Positions 32,404 to 41,906 of a stretch of DNA of 55,244 nucleotides are shown here, one piece after another. The first letter of the stretch is position 1. Each line of letters opens with the position of its first letter. The translations under genes and the position numbers were made by a program. Location: contig SOEU01000022.1 in NCBI GenBank assembly GCA_021646415.1, positions 1-55,244 on the forward strand. The letters run 5' to 3'. The notes below the pieces were generated by a model. The model worked only from the letters and a program-made list of their open reading frames with translations, was not told the origin of the DNA and ran no database searches. This stretch comes from Candidatus Brocadia sp. Lineage in GTDB: Bacteria > Planctomycetota > Brocadiia > Brocadiales > Brocadiaceae.

Positions 32404-33420
32404 TTACGTAACACTTGCCACAGGTGCATTGGCCTTTTCCAGTTCGGAAACAATATGCTCGTTGACTTTGTTTTTTGATAACTGCAATGCAACTCTTACG
32501 GCATTTTGGATAGCCTTGGAATCAGACCTGCCATGGCATATAATACAAACACCATTAACACCCAGCAAAGGAACACCGCCGTATTCGGTAAAGTCCATTT
32601 TAGCCCTCAATGGACCAAAGGCTGGTTTGCACAAAAATAAACCCAACTTCGTCCAGAAGCTCTTCATTGCTTCTGCTTTAATCGTCGATAGAAGGCTCAT
32701 GGAAAGCCCTTCCCCGAATTTCAACAGAACATTTCCCACAAATCCTTCGCAAACAACAATGTCGGCCTTACCATCAAATATTTCACGACCTTCTACATTT
32801 CCCACAAAATTTAACTGTGAATTGGAAAGAAGGATAAACGTTTCTTTCGCAAGATCATTCCCCTTTGCGTTCTCTTCACCGATATTCAGAAGTCCTACCC
32901 GCGGATCTTTGATACCGAAGATATATTTACTAAATATCGCTGCCATCACACCATATTGGTAGAGATGTATTGGTTTACAGGCAATATTTGCTCCCACGTC
33001 AATAACCAGACATGTACCAAGCCGTGTCGGAAAGGGAGCTGCAATACCAGGGCGGCGTACCCCTTTAAGAGTTCGCAAATGCATTGCCGATGCAGCAACC
33101 GTCGCACCCGTGTGCCCTGCACTAACTACGGCTGCAGCTTCTCCATTCGCAACAAGTTTGACGCTTCGTGTAATTGATGAATTAACCTTTTGACGTATGG
33201 AATAAGTCGCAGGGTCATCCATATCAACTACTTGAGATGCATGATGAATGGTAATATTCTTCGGGGTTATTCCGCAAGAGCCTAGTTCGTGGCGTATCGC
33301 TTTTTCATCGCCGACCAATAAAATCTCGCTATCCGGAAATTGCTGTGCGGCAAGGACCGACCCCTTAACAACCTCGTGAGGAGCCTTATCCCCGCCCATT
33401 GCATCTACCGCAACTCTCAT
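32404..33420 (-). CDS. plsX: phosphate acyltransferase PlsX
   Basis: 338-aa enzyme converting acyl-ACP to acyl-phosphate for phospholipid synthesis. It opens VAVDAMGGDKAPHEVVKGSV and contains SAGHTGATVAAS and VCEGFVGNVLLKFGEG, the family hallmarks. It follows rpmF by 4 nt, the standard arrangement. Confidence 0.97.
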   Translation of the reverse strand: MRVAVDAMGGDKAPHEVVKGSVLAAQQFPDSEILLVGDEKAIRHELGSCGITPKNITIHHASQVVDMDDPATYSIRQKVNSSITRSVKLVANGEAAAVVSAGHTGATVAASAMHLRTLKGVRRPGIAAPFPTRLGTCLVIDVGANIACKPIHLYQYGVMAAIFSKYIFGIKDPRVGLLNIGEENAKGNDLAKETFILLSNSQLNFVGNVEGREIFDGKADIVVCEGFVGNVLLKFGEGLSMSLLSTIKAEAMKSFWTKLGLFLCKPAFGPLRAKMDFTEYGGVPLLGVNGVCIICHGRSDSKAIQNAVRVALQLSKNKVNEHIVSELEKANAPVASVT

Positions 33421-33424
33421 AGAC

Positions 33425-33652
33425 CTACTTTCCTACAGAAATAACTTGCTTACCTCGGTAATAGCCGCAGTTGTGACAAACCGTGTGGGGTTGGTTTACC
33501 TGCTTGCAATGTGAGCAAATATAACGCTTTGAGCGTACACCGGTGCCTTTCCCTATGTTTTCAGCAAGGGGAATAACAGGCGGGGTTAACTTGTCGTGCG
33601 TACGTCTTTTGCGAGTTCTTGAGTTTGAAAACCTCCTCTTTGGATTAGGCAT
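33425..33652 (-). CDS. rpmF: 50S ribosomal protein L32
   Basis: 75 aa with the typical MPNPKRRFSNSRTRKRR start and a four-cysteine zinc knuckle (CSHC ... CHNC). It is slightly longer than the usual 55-65 aa because of a C-terminal GYYRGKQVISVGK extension. It is the first gene of the lipid operon. The usual partner upstream, yceD (DUF177), is not seen. Confidence 0.96.
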   Translation of the reverse strand: MPNPKRRFSNSRTRKRRTHDKLTPPVIPLAENIGKGTGVRSKRYICSHCKQVNQPHTVCHNCGYYRGKQVISVGK

Positions 33653-33942
33653 TTATCACCTCTATAAAAGTTCCATATAAATTTCACAAAAAGGTGTATC
33701 GAAAACGCAAAATACCGGAAGCATTTTTTTAAGGCCGGCATCTTGGTATTCCATCATAAACTGCTTCTACTTTCTGATGTAAATATATTATTTTGTTTCA
33801 ATTAGTATTCCATAATATATTATATACACATCACTTTCAAACCAAAAATTCTATAGAGAGACACCTTCATTGTCAAGCGAAAACTTAGAGGTGGCGAAGC
33901 GTATAGACATTCACAATTAACCTGCCAGTACTTTTTGTTCTA
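33653..33942. other. intergenic, likely lipid-operon promoter region
   Basis: 290 AT-rich bases between alaS (3' end) and rpmF (5' end). The rpmF-operon promoter must lie here on the minus strand (AT-rich part 33780-33840), but no clean hexamer pair stands out. No gene. Confidence 0.4.
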
Positions 33943-36603
33943 TTACGCGTCAACACCATTGAGTATTTTTTTGCTTATCAACTCTACTGCAAAGCCCAGC
34001 GCCTCATCTAATTTTTCCACATATTGCCCGCCAGCCTGAGCCATATCAGGTCTGCCTCCCCCTCCACCACCGACTATCTTTGCCACCTCCCTTGAGATAT
34101 TCCCTGCGTGTAAACCGCGCTTGACCAAAAGAGGACTCATGGCGGCAACTATCGTTACACGGCCATTTTGTGTGGCACCCAGTACGATAGCCATCTCCTT
34201 GGCAGATCTCATTAATATATCCACCGTTTTTCTCAAATCGTCTATGGTTGCATCCTCTATTTTCCTTGTAATAATTTTTACCCCTGAAACTTCTTTGGCG
34301 TTTTCAAAAAAAGATTCAACCTTGCCATGTATCTCTTTTTGTTTGACCTTGTGGAGCTCTTTTTGAAGATTCTTTAATTCGTGTAACAATTCCTGCGCTT
34401 TTGTCAGCAACTTATCCTCATTGGTATTCAGGATACTACACATATCCTGAATAACTCTTTCTTTTTCCCTACCCCTGTGTAATGCAGCTATGCCTGTAAT
34501 TGCTTCAATACGCCTGATTCCTGCCGCAACGGAGGATTCACCAACGATTCTAAACAATCCAATTTCCCCTGAATAATTTACATGTGTCCCACCGCACAAC
34601 TCTTTGCTGAAATCACCAACAGAAGCCATCCTGACAAGTTCTCCATATTTTTCCCCAAACAGGGCCATAGCACCGGCATTCCTTGCCTCCTGGATAGGTA
34701 ATTCTTTTACCGACACAGGTACATTCTCCAAAATTATCTCATTGACCATATCTTCGACCCGTACTATTTCTTCTCTTGTCAACCCGGAGAAATGGTGAAA
34801 ATCAAAGCGAAGGCGGTCGGGGGCTACCAGGGAACCAGACTGTTCTGCGTGCTGGCCGATCACTTTTCGCAAGACATAATGGAGTATATGCGTTGTCGAG
34901 TGGTTCCTCCGAATGGAATTCCTTCGCTGGACATCAATTCTGGCATGAACCAAACTACCCGTCCTGAGTTCCCCTTTTGTCACCTTTCCTATGTGCAGAA
35001 CAAACTCATTATTCTTCTTTGTATCGGTAATACGGATGTGATTCCCTCCTGCTTCAAAAACACCTGTATCACCAACTTGTCCACCCGATTCACCGTAAAA
35101 TGGTGTTCGGTCCAAAATCACCGTAACTTCACTTCCGGCTGTGACCGCATCAACAAGTTGGTCACCCTGGATAATGGCAACTACCCTTCCTTCACATTCG
35201 CATTTCTCATAGCCAAGAAATTCCGTACCTTTCGAAATATCTTTAATCTTGCTCAGCGGACCAGTGTCAAAGACCTGGCCTGTCATTTGAGACGATGTCC
35301 TTGCCTGCAACCGCTGCCTTTTGAGTTCGTTCTCAAAGCCATCCTTATCCACTACGAATCCTTTCTCACCGAGAATCGATTCAGTCATATCTAAAGGAAA
35401 ACCATAGGTGTCGTACAATTTAAAGGCTTCCTGACCAGAAAGGATTTTTTGGTTGTTCCTTTGCAAAGCGTCCATGAGTTCTTTCAGTCTGGTCGTTCCC
35501 TGTTCCAGGGTCTCATGAAATTTCTCTTCTTCACTTTTCACAATCCGGGCAATATTCTCTCTGCGCTGCTTAATATCGGGATAATGTTCCTGCATCACAT
35601 TGCTTACAATTGGTACCAGTTTGTACAAAAAGCAGTCTTTTATACCCAGTTGTGTACCATCCCTTATAGCGCGCCGCAACAACCGCCTCTCGACATATCC
35701 ACGCCCTTCGTTGCTAGGCAGGACGCCGTCAGAAATACAAAACACACACGCCTTCACATGATCAGCAATGCGGCGCATGAGTACGGCATACCCTTGTTGT
35801 CCGTTATATTTTAACTGTGTGATTTCTTCCAGGGATTTGATAATAGGACTGAAGATATCGATATCGAAGTTGGTTTGTACCCCTTGCATGACACGCGCCA
35901 TTCTTTCCAGCCCCATACCCGTATCTACGTTTCTGTTTGGTAAAGGTACCAGCTTGCCTCCTTCTGTGCGGTCGTATTGTGTGAATACAAGGTTCCATAT
36001 TTCTACGAACCGGTCACAATCGCAGGCAGGCTCACATTCTTTTCGCCCACAACCGATTTTTTCTCCCTGGTCGAAAAATATCTCAGAACATGGGCCACAA
36101 GGTCCATTAGGACCCAAGTGCGGTGCGTTTGCTGGCCAAAAGTTGTCCTTTTCACCGTATTGATAAATCTTTGACCGGGGGACACCAATGTGTTTTTCCC
36201 AAATTTCGTATGACTCCTGATCGTCTTTATAAACGCTTACACACAGACGATCCTCTGCGATTTTTAACTCCTGAACCAGGAATTCCCATGCCCATTCAAT
36301 CGTTTCTTTCTTAAAATAATCTCCAAAGGAAAAATTCCCCAGCATCTCAAAAAAAGTATGATGGGAAGCAGTTTTACCTACATTATCAATATCCCCGGTA
36401 CGGAGACATTTCTGACAGGTAGTTGCCTTTTTAAAGTTTAAATTTCCTTTGCCCAAAAACATATCTTTAAACTGATTCATCCCCGCGCCGGTAAAGAGAA
36501 GTGTCGGGTCATTCTGCGGAACCAATGAGTCGCTGGGCCAGATTACATGAGACTTTTTTTCAAAAAATTTCAGAAATTTATTACGAATCTCGTTTGTCTT
36601 CAT
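33943..36603 (-). CDS. alaS: alanyl-tRNA synthetase
   Basis: 886 aa, full length. The class II catalytic core opens with FFEKKSHVIWPSDSLVPQND and includes the Arg-containing GTQLGI/RAIRDG helix. The editing domain has zinc ligands in RRNHSTTHILHYVLRKV and CGGTHVNYSGEIG. The C-terminal DHHA1 (C-Ala) domain ends with VGGGGGGRPDMAQAGG. A small Cys cluster at CGRKECEPACDCDRF is an unusual but known insertion in some lineages. It starts 9 nt after the recA stop, so the two are co-transcribed. Confidence 0.98.
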   Translation of the reverse strand: MKTNEIRNKFLKFFEKKSHVIWPSDSLVPQNDPTLLFTGAGMNQFKDMFLGKGNLNFKKATTCQKCLRTGDIDNVGKTASHHTFFEMLGNFSFGDYFKKETIEWAWEFLVQELKIAEDRLCVSVYKDDQESYEIWEKHIGVPRSKIYQYGEKDNFWPANAPHLGPNGPCGPCSEIFFDQGEKIGCGRKECEPACDCDRFVEIWNLVFTQYDRTEGGKLVPLPNRNVDTGMGLERMARVMQGVQTNFDIDIFSPIIKSLEEITQLKYNGQQGYAVLMRRIADHVKACVFCISDGVLPSNEGRGYVERRLLRRAIRDGTQLGIKDCFLYKLVPIVSNVMQEHYPDIKQRRENIARIVKSEEEKFHETLEQGTTRLKELMDALQRNNQKILSGQEAFKLYDTYGFPLDMTESILGEKGFVVDKDGFENELKRQRLQARTSSQMTGQVFDTGPLSKIKDISKGTEFLGYEKCECEGRVVAIIQGDQLVDAVTAGSEVTVILDRTPFYGESGGQVGDTGVFEAGGNHIRITDTKKNNEFVLHIGKVTKGELRTGSLVHARIDVQRRNSIRRNHSTTHILHYVLRKVIGQHAEQSGSLVAPDRLRFDFHHFSGLTREEIVRVEDMVNEIILENVPVSVKELPIQEARNAGAMALFGEKYGELVRMASVGDFSKELCGGTHVNYSGEIGLFRIVGESSVAAGIRRIEAITGIAALHRGREKERVIQDMCSILNTNEDKLLTKAQELLHELKNLQKELHKVKQKEIHGKVESFFENAKEVSGVKIITRKIEDATIDDLRKTVDILMRSAKEMAIVLGATQNGRVTIVAAMSPLLVKRGLHAGNISREVAKIVGGGGGGRPDMAQAGGQYVEKLDEALGFAVELISKKILNGVDA

Positions 36604-36612
36604 ACAATTAAA

Positions 36613-37704
36613 TTACTTTTCACCCTTTTTAGAGGCAGATTCTGCCTTCGTCTTTTCGGAAGCTTTTTCAGGGGGTTTTTCTGTAATCAATTCCGGTTTT
36701 ATCTTTTTTAGGATAGCATGCTCAATTTCCTTCATCAATTCAGGCTTTCCTTCGACAAACTGCCTGGAATTTTCCCTGCCCTGCCCCAACCGGATTTCAC
36801 CATAGGAAAACCAGGTACCGGACTTGTCGATAATTTGATGTTCGACCCCAAGGTCAATAATATCTCCGGCACGCGATATGCCCGTGTTATACAGGATATC
36901 AAACTCCGCCCTTTTAAACGGTGCCGCGACCTTATTTTTGGCGATGGTAGCGCGAACCCTATTCCCGATGGTCACGTCACCGTCTTTTATGCTCCCGATT
37001 CTCCGGATATCGATACGCACGGAGGAGTAAAACTTCAACGCCCTGCCACCCGGGGTTGTCTCCGGGTTCCCCCCATACATAACACCGATCTTCTCCCGAA
37101 TCTGATTAATAAAAACAACACAGGTCTGAGATTTTGAAATACAACCAGTCAACTTGCGCAATGCCTGCGACATCAACCTTGCCTGCAACCCCACGTGTGC
37201 ATCGCCCATTTCCCCTTCAATCTCCGCGCGGGGGACAAGGGCTGCCACAGAATCAATCGCGACGATATCTACCGCATTACTCCTCACCAGCAATTCCGCA
37301 ATCTCAAGCGCCTGCTCCCCGGTATCGGGCTGATTAACCATGAGATTGTTTAAATCTACCCCCAATTTCCTGGCATAGTCAGGGTCCAGCGCATGTTCGG
37401 CATCAATAAAGGCAGCAGTGCCACCCCCCTTCTGGGCGTTAGCAATAATATGGAGAGTCAGGGTGGTTTTCCCCGAGGATTCCGGGCCAAATATTTCAAC
37501 GATTCTTCCGCGCGGGATACCCCCCACACCGAGCGCAATGTCGAGAGATAATGCCCCGGTCGAGATGGTAGGAACGTCCACCCTCGTCTCGCCTCCCAGC
37601 TTCATGATCGTTCCTCTCCCGTACTGTTTTTCGATCTGCGAAATTGCTCTTTCTAATGCTTGCTGTCGTTTTTCCTTTTCTGCATCCTCTGGTTTCGATA
37701 TCAT
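36613..37704 (-). CDS. recA: recombinase RecA
   Basis: 363 aa. Walker A is [13 protein letters not shown], Walker B is [16 protein letters not shown], and loop L2 contains QALRKLTG and [18 protein letters not shown]-like sequence. A basic/acidic tail of about 30 aa ([20 protein letters not shown]) closes it. It makes strand-exchange filaments for homologous recombination. alaS follows and thpR precedes by 28 nt. No LexA box was identified upstream. Confidence 0.98.
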   Translation of the reverse strand: MISKPEDAEKEKRQQALERAISQIEKQYGRGTIMKLGGETRVDVPTISTGALSLDIALGVGGIPRGRIVEIFGPESSGKTTLTLHIIANAQKGGGTAAFIDAEHALDPDYARKLGVDLNNLMVNQPDTGEQALEIAELLVRSNAVDIVAIDSVAALVPRAEIEGEMGDAHVGLQARLMSQALRKLTGCISKSQTCVVFINQIREKIGVMYGGNPETTPGGRALKFYSSVRIDIRRIGSIKDGDVTIGNRVRATIAKNKVAAPFKRAEFDILYNTGISRAGDIIDLGVEHQIIDKSGTWFSYGEIRLGQGRENSRQFVEGKPELMKEIEHAILKKIKPELITEKPPEKASEKTKAESASKKGEK

Positions 37705-37732
37705 AATTCACCCATACGAAAAGTCACACCTA

Positions 37733-38296
37733 TTAAATTAAATCAACACTATGTAACTTCGTATATATGGGTCCCTCCGGCGAAAGGTCACTCTTCATTA
37801 AAACCACCTGCGACACATGTTCTGAACCAAAATCAAACCCATTGTACGAATTCAGATTCTCGATAAGCTTTCTTACATTCCTGCGCGTTTTTATCCGTCC
37901 CACCGTCAGGTGGGCTTCAAAGTTACGATCCTCATGCTCCACACCCAACGCCATTAATTGATTGTCCAGTCTCTCGTGGATCTTTGCCAAAACTCCACCT
38001 GGATCAATTACATCTGCAAAGATGACCCGTGGATTTTTCTCCGTTGGGAGAGTACCTATTCCTCTGTAATCAAGATCAAACGGTCTTATATGAGTCACGG
38101 AATCTTTTATTATGTTAGTAACTGCCTCAATTTTTTCTTCGTCAATAGCGCCAATAAACTTTAAAGTAATATGGAGATTTTCAGGAGCCACCCAACTGAC
38201 GTCTGCATCCACTTTTTTGAGCTTATCCTGAAATTCCGCTAATTTTTTTCTGATTTCCCCGGTAATTTCAACTGCGACAAAAAGCCTTACGTTCAT
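37733..38296 (-). CDS. thpR: RNA 2',3'-cyclic phosphodiesterase (2H superfamily)
   Basis: 187 aa. Both catalytic motifs are intact: ENLHITLKFIG near residue 44 and FEAHLTVGRIK near residue 128. The opening MNVRLFVAVEITGEIRKKL is typical of the ThpR/LigT branch. It probably hydrolyses 2',3'-cyclic phosphate ends of RNA. It commonly sits beside recA, as here. Confidence 0.94.
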   Translation of the reverse strand: MNVRLFVAVEITGEIRKKLAEFQDKLKKVDADVSWVAPENLHITLKFIGAIDEEKIEAVTNIIKDSVTHIRPFDLDYRGIGTLPTEKNPRVIFADVIDPGGVLAKIHERLDNQLMALGVEHEDRNFEAHLTVGRIKTRRNVRKLIENLNSYNGFDFGSEHVSQVVLMKSDLSPEGPIYTKLHSVDLI

Positions 38297-38409
38297 ATGA
38301 TAAACAACCCTGATAACTCAAAAACATAAAACCACAGATTGCACAGACAACACAGATTGTAGGATATAAAAAATCTGTGGATCTGCATAATCTGTGGTTG
38401 CTTTTAAAA
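38297..38409. repeat. aaccacagatt-type inverted repeat
   Basis: aaccacagattgcacagac at about 38330 and the reverse-complementary ending aatctgtggtt at about 38389-38400 face each other. Similar degenerate copies lie near 2560-2630. It occupies the gap between thpR and gltX. Confidence 0.55.
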
Positions 38410-39774
38410 TCAAAACCTCATTGCTTCTGATGTTTCGCACCGATTTTTTATGGCGTAGTCGAGCCTTTTTAGGGTTTTTTCCTTTCCCAATAGCTCCATG
38501 GTTTCAAAAATACCAGCGCTCACACTCTTTCCCGTAATGGCTACCCTCATGGGTTGTGCAAGCTTGGAAAACCCAACACCAAGCCTTTCGGTCAAAGCCC
38601 GCAGGGAGTCTTCTAGCGTTTTTTTATCAAAAGCATCTACCCGGGAAATAGCCGAGTGCACCTCTTTTAACAACTCACCAACCCCTTCCTTCTTGAGGAA
38701 TTTGTTTACAGCGGCCTGATCGTATTCGATCGTATCGGTAAAGAAGAACCTCGTCTGGTCTAGCAAATCCCGGAAGGTCTTGAAGCGTTCGTGATACAAT
38801 TTTACGAAATCGAGCAGCCACTCTGGAGTAATTTTTGCCATATCAATACCCGATTTTTCAAAAAATTTCCTCACCTCAGGTATTAACTGTTCAACAGGGG
38901 TATTTTTGATATATTGGCCGTTCATCCAATCCAGTTTTATGTTGTTGAATTGTGCGCTCGTTTTATTTGCACGCTTTAAGGTAAACTTCTCAATCATTTC
39001 CGGTATCGATATAATCTCCACATCGTTTCCAGGTGACCATCCCAGGAGGGCAAGGAAATTTACCAGGGCATGAGGCAAATAGCCCTTGTCCCGATATTCA
39101 GTAACGGAGGTTGCCCCATGACGTTTGCTCAACCTCGACCCGTCTTCCCCCAGTATCATTGGGATATGTGCAAATTCCGGCACTTTAAATCCAAATGCCT
39201 TGTAAAGGGCGATCTGTTTGGGGGTATTCGATATGTGGTCATCTCCCCGGAGAATATGGGTAATCCCCATCTCGGCATCATCCACGACACAGGCAAAATT
39301 ATAGGTTGGAAAGCCATCGGCCTTGAGTATGACAAAATCTTCGATAAGGGATGTATCAAAGGTAATGGTGCCGTGGATAAGGTCGTTAATTTCCGTTACC
39401 CCATCCTGCATCTTAAAACGAATCGCCTTACGCCCCTCGGCATCGACATCGTAAAACGCCTTCCCCTCTGCCACCAATTTCTCTGCATATTGCTTATAGA
39501 TAGGTAGTCGTTGGCTTTGGAAGTACGGACCTTCATCCCAGTCTAACCCCAGCCATTTCATGCTATCGAGGATGGCCTGTGTGGCCTCTTCGGTGGAGCG
39601 CTGCTGGTCGGTATCTTCTATCCGTAATAGGAAAACACCCTTATTATGCCGTGCAAAAAGCCAGTTAAAAAGCGCCGTCCGTGCCCCGCCGATATGGAGG
39701 TAACCCGTAGGACTGGGCGCAAAACGAACCTTAACGTGAGAACTCAAATCTTCTTCCTTAACTATAAAATTCAA
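38410..39774 (-). CDS. gltX: glutamyl-tRNA synthetase
   Basis: 454 aa class I synthetase. The HIGH-type motif is APSPTGYLHIGGARTALFNW, and the KMSKS-type motif is SRLSKRHGATS. The usual zinc-binding cysteines are not evident, as in many bacterial forms. An alternative start is TTG at 39747 (L10), which has AAGGAAG just upstream and would give the more typical short N-terminus before VKVRFAPSPTG. Whether the enzyme is discriminating or also charges tRNA-Gln cannot be told here; no gatCAB is in the window. Confidence 0.96.
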   Translation of the reverse strand: MNFIVKEEDLSSHVKVRFAPSPTGYLHIGGARTALFNWLFARHNKGVFLLRIEDTDQQRSTEEATQAILDSMKWLGLDWDEGPYFQSQRLPIYKQYAEKLVAEGKAFYDVDAEGRKAIRFKMQDGVTEINDLIHGTITFDTSLIEDFVILKADGFPTYNFACVVDDAEMGITHILRGDDHISNTPKQIALYKAFGFKVPEFAHIPMILGEDGSRLSKRHGATSVTEYRDKGYLPHALVNFLALLGWSPGNDVEIISIPEMIEKFTLKRANKTSAQFNNIKLDWMNGQYIKNTPVEQLIPEVRKFFEKSGIDMAKITPEWLLDFVKLYHERFKTFRDLLDQTRFFFTDTIEYDQAAVNKFLKKEGVGELLKEVHSAISRVDAFDKKTLEDSLRALTERLGVGFSKLAQPMRVAITGKSVSAGIFETMELLGKEKTLKRLDYAIKNRCETSEAMRF

Positions 39775-40219
39775 TGAAATTTATAAAACAATATGATAAC
39801 GAATCTGGAATAAAAGTGTCAAGCGATTTATTGGTTGGTAACGGACGGCTGAGTAAGAACTGTATGAGGATTGTTTTTAAAAAGGGATTTCTTATCACCA
39901 CCCTGCTGGAAAGTCTTATCTATTTTCAATACATTTCGAGCGGCGTAACCGCAACCAAATTAACCACCCCTGTATCCCCTCCTTCGCAAGGATGGGACTT
40001 CGTCGCGAGATCAGTCGAACGATCAAGGGGAGGTAAACAACTTACTAAAAAGAGAAGATTTTACAAGATAAACATCCATGAGCCATAATAGCTCACGAAA
40101 AAGCATGAAAATATATCACCCTCCCTTAGCCTCTGCGAAGGAATGGAAAGTTCCCTCGCCCCTTGTGGGAGAGGGTCTGGGTGAGGGGTATTTTCGTGCC
40201 AATACTATAGGGGATAGTT
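39775..40219. other. intergenic repeats
   Basis: No convincing gene in about 445 bp. From 39947 to 40070 lies a long-family repeat copy (ggcgtaaccgcaaccaaatt ... cccctccttcgcaagg). At 40158-40190 is another hairpin-like repeat (ctcgccccttgtgggagag). An open plus-strand frame at 39774-40088 runs straight through the repeat and is not believed. Confidence 0.5.
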
Positions 40220-40499
40220 ATGTCAAAGATAATTATAAATAAAACCTGATGGTACTGAAGAATTAAAAACTCTGGTAAAAGGCACATTGGAAAATGAGAT
40301 AAGGCTCATTATGATTGGACTCAAAAAAACAAGGGAAAATCTAAGAAATTACGAAGAAAAATTCAAGATGGATAGCGAAACATTTTATAAACAATATGTA
40401 TCTGGAGAAGTAGGGAATGATTTTGAGTATATCAGGTGGGCAGGAGAAATAGAGACATTAAAGAAACTGGAAAAAAATCTTAAAAATTTGCAGGTATAG
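40220..40499 (+). pseudogene. antitoxin, frameshifted near its start
   Basis: ATG at 40220 reads MSKIIINKT then stop. One base over, the frame continues PDGTEELKTLVKGTLENEIR and runs LIMIGLKKTRENLRNYEEKF, GNDFEYIRWAGEIETLKKLE to 40499. The helical EIR...GL.KTR......EKF.M...F and G.VGNDFEYIRWAGE pattern matches antitoxins found before DUF6516-type toxins, as I recall them. One extra A in a run of four explains the break. Internal initiation at 40287 could still make a 70-aa product. Confidence 0.55.
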
Positions 40500-40633
40500 A
40501 CATCGTTCCCCATTATAGAAATATTGAAACATTTCCACATCACAAACATGTGGGTAATAACAAGGTAGCAGCCCCAAAAGAGGCTTCTCTGAAAGAAGTA
40601 TTGTATGAGATAGAAAAAATACTGTTGAAGTAA
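40490..40633 (+). pseudogene. C-terminal remnant of DUF6516-type toxin
   Basis: A frame running through the antitoxin stop reads IDIVPHYRNIETFPHHKHV, NNKVAAPKEASLKEVLYEIE, KILLK. The HY..IETFPHHKHVG...V..S.E segment is the conserved C-terminal part of this toxin family. The first half or more is missing, apparently by a deletion joining it to the antitoxin's end. Confidence 0.55.
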
Positions 40634-41171
40634 TAGCCACATCATAAAAAACAGCAAAAAAACAAGACTTGACACCACACAACCATTTTCGTCTTTTACC
40701 ATTGATTCCAAGATTGCTTTTGATACAATGCAGAAAATTTCAGGAAAGCTCAGGAATAAATTATCGTGAGATAGAGAATTTTTTTCGCAATTCGATAAGT
40801 ATTGAGGGATTATTTCTGTATAATTAATATCAGTCCGCTCACGCCGCTGGAGATAGCAGCTATGACAAAGATGAGAGCACTAAGCACAGGCATCCAGGCG
40901 ACCTTCCGACAGATGTCCTGGCCAGCACAGTTGAAATCGTGGATTGTACTGGCGAGGGAGACGATCATGAATGGCACTTGGCAAAACCTGAGCGGTTACC
41001 ACGGGCGCTAATAACTGAAGAACCATCCGCAGCCAGTTTGGTTCCATCCATTTTAGCAACTCGTGAGGGAACCCCTGGGCTAACCATTCAATGAACCGGA
41101 CGGCAGAATAGCAGGGTTGATTTTTTTCCGATACGCAGTGGCCGCCGGTTACTTTTATCATTAGTTTTCGC
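40634..41171. other. region of remnants, locally GC-rich
   Basis: No intact gene. The left part is AT-rich. From about 40830 to 41160 the DNA is clearly GC-richer. On the minus strand a short frame (40968-40810) encodes a hydrophobic segment, listed separately. Confidence 0.4.
40810..40968 (-). pseudogene. hydrophobic C-terminal fragment of a membrane protein
   Basis: A 52-codon frame: MIVSLASTIHDFNCAGQDIC, then a membrane-helix-like MPVLSALIFVIAAISSGVSG and LILIIQK. It resembles the end of a polytopic membrane protein rather than a complete gene. No ribosome binding site or family motif was identified. Confidence 0.25.
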
Positions 41172-41699
41172 ATGGGGGCATCTCGACAAATGTCGCTCGA
41201 AGATTTGATAAATAACAACCAAACGGCGTTTTTAACTTTCATTGGTACTATTTCTGGGGTGGGTATTACACAAGCGGCAAACCTGTTCTTTAGGTGGATT
41301 GATCATAGAAACAATCTGAAAATCAAGAGACTGGACTTAGCCATAGAGCTAGAAAAGAAATACCTGATTGATCCAGTAGTTTCCTTCATTGACAAGGATT
41401 TAAAGTCAATGCAGAAAACCTATGCGCTAGTATTCAATTCAAAAGAAGGCAGACCGAACTTTGACTTGGATAAGGAACATGTTTTTGTGCTGTCTTCCAT
41501 ACAAGCCAGAATAAAGGGATTAGGTGATAGCCATCTAAGTGAAAAGTTCGAGGAATTTTCCAGAGCACGAGTTGGCATAGGAACCGCCGTTTCCGATGCT
41601 GAAGTAAACGCCGCGTATAAAAAACTTGATGGAGCCATAAAATTAGCGGGAGAGATTCTTGAGCTATTGTTTAAAAAGCTAAGGAAAATCGAAAAATAA
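41172..41699 (+). CDS. hypothetical protein with N-terminal membrane segment
   Basis: 175 aa. A hydrophobic segment (TAFLTFIGTISGVGITQAAN, about 18-38) is followed by a helical domain with heptad-like character (KIKRLDLAIELEKKYLIDPV, ending LELLFKKLRKIEK). It resembles small phage-defence or accessory-region proteins in general build only; I recognise no family. MSLEDL at 41190 is an alternative start. A copy of the ggtcttgctatt repeat begins 22 nt after its stop. Confidence 0.55.
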   Translation: MGASRQMSLEDLINNNQTAFLTFIGTISGVGITQAANLFFRWIDHRNNLKIKRLDLAIELEKKYLIDPVVSFIDKDLKSMQKTYALVFNSKEGRPNFDLDKEHVFVLSSIQARIKGLGDSHLSEKFEEFSRARVGIGTAVSDAEVNAAYKKLDGAIKLAGEILELLFKKLRKIEK

Positions 41700-41720
41700 C
41701 TTTGCCTTCAACAGAAAATC

Positions 41721-41772
41721 GATTGGAGGCAGGTCTTGCTATTTGCTGTTTTATAATAAAGGGGTGATCGAA
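41721..41772 (+). repeat. ggtcttgctattt repeat, copy 1
   Basis: A 52-bp sequence starting gattggaggcaggtcttgct. It is almost identical to 43091-43142, and its first part recurs at 44522-44543. The ggtcttgc core resembles repeats that accompany REP-associated tyrosine transposases in other genomes (from memory). Confidence 0.8.
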
Positions 41773-41906
41773 AGAGGTCATAGGGCCATATTATCATACC
41801 TTCATATTTCAATTGCCAAATATGAGCTGACCCTTATTTTTCTTTTCTGTATTCTTAAATGTTAGGGGTGAAAGTATTGAATACGTACAAATAAAGGTCA
41901 AAAGAA

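Noticed and set aside
39774-40088. 104-codon plus-strand open frame divergent from gltX
   Set aside because: Its second half is the long intergenic repeat; the first half has no recognisable features and no good ribosome binding site.
40880-41242. 120-codon minus-strand open frame in the GC-rich patch
   Set aside because: No family motif, and it overlaps the start of the hypothetical gene at 41172; a different short frame there gives a more protein-like hydrophobic segment.
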